Origin: an uncultured Sediminibacterium sp.
GTDB lineage: Bacteria; Bacteroidota; Bacteroidia; Chitinophagales; Chitinophagaceae
DNA length: 6,627 bases
Reading direction: 5' to 3'
Assembly (NCBI GenBank): GCA_937907555.1
Contig: CALEST010000282.1
Coordinates: 1-6,627, forward strand
The position numbers and the translations under genes are program-made. The notes beneath the pieces were generated by a model. That model searched no databases. It saw only the letters and a program-made list of their open reading frames with translations, and was not told where the DNA came from. Position 1 is the first letter of the stretch. Every line of letters starts with the position of its first letter. This document shows positions 1 through 4,549 of this stretch, piece by piece.

Positions 1-17
1 AACAAATTAAGTAAGCC

Positions 18-1340
18 ATGAAGCTGGCTGCAGTGCGGGCATTGGCAGAGTTGACCAAAACCCCGGTACCGGATATTGTTAACCTGGCATACAACCAGAA
101 CAATATGAGTTTTGGTCCATTGTATATCATTCCAAAGCCATTGGATCCCCGCTTATTAAGTACGATTGCGCCGGCAGTAGCTAAAGCTGCTATTGAAAGC
201 GGCGTGGCACAGAAAAAAATCATTAACTGGGATGCCTACGTGCTTGAGTTGAACAAAAGACTGGGCCTTGACAATCAGTTGTTCAGGGTAGTTAGTAATA
301 AAGCCCGAAGAGATCCCAAACGCCTGGTATTTGCAGAAGCAGACAATTTAAAAATATTAAAAGCGGCCACCATTATTTATGATGAAGGCATTGCCTATCC
401 AATTCTATTGGGTGATCCTGAAAAAATCAACCGAATTGCAGAATCCAATAGTATTGATTTGTCTGATATTCCAATTGTAGATCCACGTAGTGATGCAATG
501 GAACAAAAAAGAGAGTTCTATGGTGAACTTTTCTTTAAAAAGCGTCAGCGTAAAGGATTCAATCATCACGAAAGTTTAAAAGTGATGAAAGACCGAAATC
601 ACTTTGGTTGTATGATGGTGGAAACCGGAGATGCAGACGCCATGCTTTCCGGCTTAACAAAAAATTATGCAGAAGCCATCCGTCCTGCACTGCAGATTAT
701 TGGGACTGAGCCGGGGGTTAAAAAAATTGCCGGTATGTATTTGTTGCTGACCAAAAAAGGCCCCATGTTTCTGGCAGATACCACAGTAAATTTCCATCCA
801 ACCGCCGAAGAACTGGCAGATATAACACAAATGGTTGCCAAGGAAGTAAGAAGTTTTAATCTTACCCCTCGCATTGCCATGTTGAGTTACAGCAATTTCG
901 GAAGCAGTGATTCTCCGGAGGCTAAACTGGTAGCAGAAGCTACCCGGATATTAAAGCAGAGAGATCCCAACTTAATTGTGGATGGGGAAATGCAGGGAAG
1001 TCTTGCTTTTAATCAGGAAATTTTAGGTGATAATTATCCTTTTAGTGATCTGGTAGATCAGGAAGTGAATGTGTTGATGTTCCCGAATTTAACTGCCGGT
1101 AATGTGGCCTATAATTTATTGAAAGAGTTAGGAGGAGCGGATGCCATTGGCCCCATCTTGTTGGGGTTGAAAAAGCCGGTGCACGTTTTACAGTTGGGTA
1201 GCAGTGTGCGCAATATCATCAATATGGCATTGGTGGCAGTGGTGGATGCTCAAATGAAATCAAGGGTAGATACTGCTGAAGAAGTGCAGAGAAGTTCCTG
1301 GTGGAAGAGCAGAAGAAAAAACAAGAAACCGAATAACTAA
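18..1340 (+). CDS. maeB: NADP-dependent malic enzyme, C-terminal part with phosphotransacetylase-like domain (5' part outside window, frame broken)
   Basis: Malic enzyme of the MaeB type decarboxylates malate oxidatively to pyruvate, making NADPH in the cytoplasm. The 440 visible residues begin at an internal methionine of the family (MKLAAVRALAEL). They cover the end of the NAD(P)-binding malic domain, including IIPKPLDPRL at residues 37-46 and APAVAKAA at 51-58. A phosphotransacetylase-like domain follows at about 98-412, with signatures LSYSNFGSSD (289-298), VDGEMQGSLAF (321-331) and FPNLTAGNVAYNLL (355-368). In characterised MaeB proteins this domain is regulatory (acetyl-CoA sensing), not a working phosphotransacetylase. 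Full-length relatives have about 750-770 residues, so over 300 N-terminal residues are missing. The frame of this ORF has a TAA at 12-14, just before the ATG, and no ribosome binding site is visible. The ATG is therefore probably not a true start, and the gene is frameshifted or the sequence has an error. A basic tail (about 413-440) extends past the point where the E. coli protein ends. Family call is secure; intactness is not. Confidence 0.88.
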   Translation: MKLAAVRALAELTKTPVPDIVNLAYNQNNMSFGPLYIIPKPLDPRLLSTIAPAVAKAAIESGVAQKKIINWDAYVLELNKRLGLDNQLFRVVSNKARRDPKRLVFAEADNLKILKAATIIYDEGIAYPILLGDPEKINRIAESNSIDLSDIPIVDPRSDAMEQKREFYGELFFKKRQRKGFNHHESLKVMKDRNHFGCMMVETGDADAMLSGLTKNYAEAIRPALQIIGTEPGVKKIAGMYLLLTKKGPMFLADTTVNFHPTAEELADITQMVAKEVRSFNLTPRIAMLSYSNFGSSDSPEAKLVAEATRILKQRDPNLIVDGEMQGSLAFNQEILGDNYPFSDLVDQEVNVLMFPNLTAGNVAYNLLKELGGADAIGPILLGLKKPVHVLQLGSSVRNIINMALVAVVDAQMKSRVDTAEEVQRSSWWKSRRKNKKPNN

Positions 1341-1362
1341 AGTTTAATTATACTTTTGGCGT

Positions 1363-2100
1363 ATGAATTTTTTCACTCATTTAGGAAGGTTCCTGTTAAT
1401 GCTGAAGGGCATGTTTTCCAAACCGGAAAACTTCAGAATGTACTGGAAAGAATTCATGCACCAATGTGTGGAGATTGGAATGGGAGCATTGCCCATTGTA
1501 ATTATCATTTCGCTTTTTCTGGGAGCGGTTACCACTATTCAGACGGCGTATCAGTTAGTGAGTCCATTGGTTCCGCAAAGCACCATTGCACAAATTGTGC
1601 GGGACAGTATGATACTGGAATTGTCTCCAACCGTTTTGAGTATTGTATTGGCAGGAGTAATTGGAAGTAAAATTTCCAGTGAGCTTGGCAATATGCGGGT
1701 AACCGAACAGATAGATGCACTTGAAATCATGGGCATCAATACCAAAGCCTATCTGGTTTTCCCCAAAATTTTAGGGGCACTGATTGTGGTACCCTGCTTA
1801 ATTGTTATTTCTGCCGTGCTGGGAATCTGGGGAGGAAGAATGGCTGGATCCATGGCGGGAATTTTAGCGCCTGATACTTTTGATATTGGGTTAAGACAAA
1901 ACCTGAATTTCTATAATATTAATTTTGCGCTTTACAAAGCATATACATTTGCATTCATCATTAGCAGTATACCTGCTTATTACGGTTATTATGTTAAAGG
2001 GGGATCTCTTGAAATCGGAAGGGCAAGTACCAGTGCAGTAGTAGTAAGTTGTATTCTGATTTTATTGGCTGATTATTTACTTGCAGCCCTCTTGTTATAA
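1363..2100 (+). CDS. MlaE/YrbE-family ABC transporter permease
   Basis: Integral inner-membrane permease of the MlaE (YrbE) family, which works with an MlaF-type ATPase and usually an MCE-domain protein to move phospholipids or other lipids between inner and outer membrane. The 245-residue length fits the family. An amphipathic N-terminal segment (about 1-35) precedes hydrophobic segments near 42-64, 88-104, 134-157, 190-210 and 224-245. The most diagnostic stretch is SELGNMRVTEQIDALEIMGI (106-125), the conserved cytoplasmic loop thought to contact the ATPase, followed by a conserved Pro at 134. The start at 1363 gives the usual short N-terminus (MNFFTHLGRFLLML). It lies 22 bases after the maeB stop, so read-through from maeB is likely. 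No ATPase or MCE gene follows; the next gene is a hotdog protein. The partners must lie elsewhere in the genome. The substrate cannot be read from the sequence. Confidence 0.9.
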   Translation: MNFFTHLGRFLLMLKGMFSKPENFRMYWKEFMHQCVEIGMGALPIVIIISLFLGAVTTIQTAYQLVSPLVPQSTIAQIVRDSMILELSPTVLSIVLAGVIGSKISSELGNMRVTEQIDALEIMGINTKAYLVFPKILGALIVVPCLIVISAVLGIWGGRMAGSMAGILAPDTFDIGLRQNLNFYNINFALYKAYTFAFIISSIPAYYGYYVKGGSLEIGRASTSAVVVSCILILLADYLLAALLL

Positions 2101-2124
2101 CCCAAATTATGGTTAAATTGAGGG

Positions 2125-2607
2125 ATGAATCCTCAGTTTCCTGCATTCAAAAAAATCATTACGCATCCTGTAAGGTTTGCTTTTTTTAAGCTGATTAAAT
2201 TGCCTGCTGCATTTATTGCAGGTTTGAAAGTTGGCTATATAGACGAGCAGAAGACGGTAATATTGGTAAAGCATGGATGGCTAAATCAAAACCCTTTTAA
2301 GTCCATGTATTTTGCCGTACAGGCAATGGCTGCTGAAATGAGTACCGGCTTGTTTCCGGTTGGGCAAACCTATAAACGGAATCCTCCTGTTAGTATGCTG
2401 GTTGTAGGTTTGGAAGCCAAATTTGTAAAAAAAGCAACAGGCCTTATTTCCTTTACCTGTAACGACGGTCTTAAAGTGGCTCAGTTGATTGATGAAGCCA
2501 TTGCAACCAAGGAAGGAAGAACCATCGTTTGTACCTCTATCGGCACCAATGAACAAGGAGAAGTAGTAGCTGAATTTAATATTACCTGGAGTTTTAAATC
2601 GAAATAA
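2125..2607 (+). CDS. DUF4442/PaaI-like hotdog-fold protein, putative acyl-CoA thioesterase
   Basis: Small cytoplasmic protein of 160 residues with no signal peptide or clear membrane segment. The order of motifs resembles the DUF4442 branch of the hotdog superfamily. An N-terminal region with KLPAAFIAGLKV (about 24-35) is followed by a strand ending in HGWLNQNPFKSMYFAVQAMA (50-69), where the Asn-Gln-Asn turn leads into the long central helix of the hotdog fold. Later beta-strands include a C-terminal GEVVAEFNITWSF. Relatives in this superfamily hydrolyse acyl-CoA or acyl-ACP thioesters, but DUF4442 members are mostly uncharacterised, so the activity is inferred. The ATG at 2125 is chosen because it gives the usual family N-terminus; an AGGG run abuts it directly, too close to act as a normal ribosome binding site. 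It begins 24 bases after the permease stop and ends two bases before the nuclease start, so it is probably co-transcribed with both. Confidence 0.72.
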   Translation: MNPQFPAFKKIITHPVRFAFFKLIKLPAAFIAGLKVGYIDEQKTVILVKHGWLNQNPFKSMYFAVQAMAAEMSTGLFPVGQTYKRNPPVSMLVVGLEAKFVKKATGLISFTCNDGLKVAQLIDEAIATKEGRTIVCTSIGTNEQGEVVAEFNITWSFKSK

Positions 2608-2609
2608 TT

Positions 2610-4013
2610 ATGAAGATTTCCTTTCATGGAGCTGCCCGAACAGTAACAGGCTCCAAGCACCTGATTACGCTTAAAAACGGAAAGCAAATTTTACTGGACT
2701 GTGGCTTGTTTCAGGGTATGGGTAAGCACACGGAAGAACTGAATGCACATTTTGGTTTTGACCCATCAACCATTGATTACCTGATTTTATCGCATGCACA
2801 TATAGACCATTCAGGACTTATTCCTAAATTGGTTAAGGAAGGATTTCAGGGCACTATTTATTCAACGGAAGCTACTGAAGCATTAGCCGAAATACTGCTG
2901 GAGGATTCTGCAGAAATACAAAGAGACGATACCAAATTCATTAATAAGCGCAGAGCCAAAAAAGGGCTTCCTCCTTATGAACCCCTGTACGATCTGGAAG
3001 ATGCAGCCAAGGCCATTCAGCTTTTTAAATTTGTACCCTATAGAGAATGGGTTAAAATTGACGAGGACATTGCGGTATGTTTTACTGATGCAGGTCATAT
3101 CATTGGATCAGCAGCGGTTCATTTAAGGATTATTGAAGACGGAAAAACCAATAAGATCACTTTTAGCGGCGACGTAGGAAGGTACAATGATGCCATACTC
3201 AAATCTCCTGAAACCTATGATCAGGCAGATTATATTATTCTGGAAAGTACCTATGGTAATAAATTGCACGATGAAGTCTTTGGTATTGCGGATACTTTAT
3301 TAAAATGGATTGTAAGTACCTGTCTGGAAAAAAAAGGGAAGTTGATTATTCCTGCTTTCAGTGTAGGAAGAACCCAGGAATTGCTGTACGCCCTGAATCA
3401 GCTGGATCTGGAAAAGCGTTTGCCTCCTGTTCCTGTTTATGTGGATAGTCCGCTTAGCAGGGAAGCTACTCAGTTGTTGAAACAGTATCCTGAAAATTTT
3501 AACAAGAGAGTACGCAAAGTAATGGAACAGGATAACGATCCCTTCGATTTCAAACAACTCAGGTTTATTAAAACAGTAGATGAAAGTAAGGCGTTGAATG
3601 AAGATGGCAGACCTTGTGTAATTATTTCTGCCAGTGGTATGGCGGATGCCGGAAGAGTAAAACATCATATCATGAACAACATTGAAAAGGAAAGAAATAC
3701 CATTTTAATTGTTGGTTATTGTGATCCTTACAGTTTGGGCGGACAGTTGACAGCTGGTAAGCAAGAAGTAAAAATATTTGGAGAAATCTATCCTGTAAAG
3801 GCAGAAGTGGGTGTGATGCGAAGCATGAGTGCACACGGAGATTATGAAGATTTATGCCAATTCCTTGCTTGTCAGAATCCCGAGCTGGTCAGAAAATTAT
3901 TTCTGGTGCATGGGGAATATGATGTGCAGATTGATTTTGCCGCCCGATTGCGCAGAAAACATTTCAAGGAAGTGGTTATTCCGGATATGCACGAGACACA
4001 TTTGCTGGATTAA
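2610..4013 (+). CDS. Metallo-beta-lactamase/beta-CASP RNA nuclease (CPSF-73-like, TTHA0252 type)
   Basis: Cytoplasmic zinc-dependent RNA-processing nuclease of the bacterial CPSF-73-like family, 467 residues, which is the normal length. Metallo-beta-lactamase motifs are intact: the HxHxDH signature SHAHIDHSG at 61-69 (H62, H64, D66, H67), GHIIGSA with H163, and SGDVGR with D188. The inserted beta-CASP domain (about 210-410) shows motif A as ESTYGN (E212), then PAFSVGRTQELLYAL (248-262), VYVDSPLS (276-283) and IISASGMADAGRVKHH (338-353). Motif B is SAHGDYEDL with H409 and motif C is LVHGE with H434. No KH or other RNA-binding extension is present. Characterised relatives have endonuclease and 5'-3' exonuclease activity on RNA; the in vivo targets of this one are unknown. 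The start is two bases after the stop of the hotdog gene, suggesting translational coupling. Family call is very secure, and all catalytic residues are present. Confidence 0.95.
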   Translation: MKISFHGAARTVTGSKHLITLKNGKQILLDCGLFQGMGKHTEELNAHFGFDPSTIDYLILSHAHIDHSGLIPKLVKEGFQGTIYSTEATEALAEILLEDSAEIQRDDTKFINKRRAKKGLPPYEPLYDLEDAAKAIQLFKFVPYREWVKIDEDIAVCFTDAGHIIGSAAVHLRIIEDGKTNKITFSGDVGRYNDAILKSPETYDQADYIILESTYGNKLHDEVFGIADTLLKWIVSTCLEKKGKLIIPAFSVGRTQELLYALNQLDLEKRLPPVPVYVDSPLSREATQLLKQYPENFNKRVRKVMEQDNDPFDFKQLRFIKTVDESKALNEDGRPCVIISASGMADAGRVKHHIMNNIEKERNTILIVGYCDPYSLGGQLTAGKQEVKIFGEIYPVKAEVGVMRSMSAHGDYEDLCQFLACQNPELVRKLFLVHGEYDVQIDFAARLRRKHFKEVVIPDMHETHLLD

Positions 4014-4027
4014 TCGGTGAATTGAAA

Positions 4028-4056
4028 TTGAACCCTGATTTATTTCATTAACTTTA
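4028..4056 (+). promoter_or_regulatory. Possible Bacteroidota-type promoter for the IorAB-like operon
   Basis: The 60-base gap before the Fe-S subunit gene holds TTG (4028-4030) and, 18 bases later, TAACTTTA (4049-4056). This nearly matches the Bacteroidota housekeeping promoter pattern (TTG near -33, TAnnTTTG near -7), with the last G replaced by A. Transcription would begin near 4060-4063, leaving only about 11-14 bases of leader before the ATG at 4074. The match is imperfect in an AT-rich gap, so chance occurrence is quite possible. No terminator hairpin was seen after the nuclease gene, so read-through from upstream cannot be excluded. Confidence 0.28.
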
Positions 4057-4073
4057 AGCTGAAATTATTTGCC

Positions 4074-4529
4074 ATGATAACATTGAATATTAACAACACC
4101 AATTATCAGGTGGAAGCCAGTGCTGATATGCCCTTGCTTTGGGCTATCCGTGATATGGTTGGGTTAACCGGAACCAAGTTTGGATGTGGAATTGCACAAT
4201 GTGGAGCCTGTACGGTGCATGTAGATGGTAAGCCGGTACGTTCCTGCAGTTTTCCTGTAGCAGCTGCGGTAGGGAAAAAAATTACGACCATTGAAGGAAT
4301 GAAAGATAAAATTGCGGAAGCTGTTCAGCATGCCTGGATGGAATTGCAAGTGCCACAGTGTGGTTACTGCCAATCTGGTCAAATCATGAGTGCAACCGCT
4401 TTATTGAAAAACAAGCCCAAACCAACAGATGCAGATATTGATGCTGCCATGCAGGGAAATTTGTGTAGGTGTGGAACTTATCAAAGGATTCGCAGTGCCA
4501 TTCATCGTGCTGCAGAAATGATTAAGTAA
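4074..4529 (+). CDS. [2Fe-2S] subunit of molybdenum hydroxylase, isoquinoline 1-oxidoreductase alpha (IorA)-like
   Basis: Small electron-transfer subunit (151 residues, the usual length) of a xanthine oxidase-family molybdenum hydroxylase. The plant-ferredoxin-type N-terminal domain binds one [2Fe-2S] cluster through C38, C43, C46 and C58, in the pattern FGCGIAQCGACTVHVDG (37-52) plus a later Cys. The helical C-terminal domain binds the second cluster, close to the molybdopterin, through C96 and C99 (QCGYCQSGQ, 95-103) and C131 and C133 (NLCRCGTYQRIR, 129-140). All eight ligands are present. It carries electrons from the molybdenum site of the neighbouring subunit to an external acceptor. There is no signal peptide, so it would have to be exported folded and bound to its Tat-signal-bearing partner. 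The partner starts 20 bases downstream. Related subunits occur in aldehyde, quinoline, nicotinate and carbon monoxide dehydrogenases; IorA is favoured because of the IorB-like partner. The actual substrate is unknown. Confidence 0.95.
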   Translation: MITLNINNTNYQVEASADMPLLWAIRDMVGLTGTKFGCGIAQCGACTVHVDGKPVRSCSFPVAAAVGKKITTIEGMKDKIAEAVQHAWMELQVPQCGYCQSGQIMSATALLKNKPKPTDADIDAAMQGNLCRCGTYQRIRSAIHRAAEMIK

Positions 4530-4549
4530 TCCCCCAAAAAATTAAAAAA

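Noticed and set aside
1351..1358. TACTTTTG, a perfect match to the Bacteroidota -7 box TAnnTTTG, just before the permease start
   Set aside because: No TTG box lies at the right distance upstream (about 1325-1332), and the transcript would start on or next to the ATG. Likely chance in an AT-rich gap.
1356..1670. A + strand reading frame of 104 codons starting seven bases before the permease ATG
   Set aside because: It overlaps the MlaE-type permease in another frame; its translation is rich in Ser, His, Gly and Cys with no recognisable fold, while the permease frame has clear family motifs.
2109..2111. ATG 16 bases upstream of the chosen start of the hotdog gene
   Set aside because: It is in a different frame from the hotdog protein and leads into no recognisable product.
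3300..3668. A 122-codon minus-strand reading frame inside the nuclease gene
   Set aside because: It is wholly antisense to a gene with intact catalytic motifs, and its translation has no recognisable features. The other minus-strand frames inside the permease, hotdog, Fe-S and molybdopterin genes are rejected for the same reason.
4021..4032. Tandem ATTGAA ATTGAA in the gap after the nuclease gene
   Set aside because: Only two copies of a six-base AT-rich unit; no sign of a larger repeat, operator or terminator hairpin.
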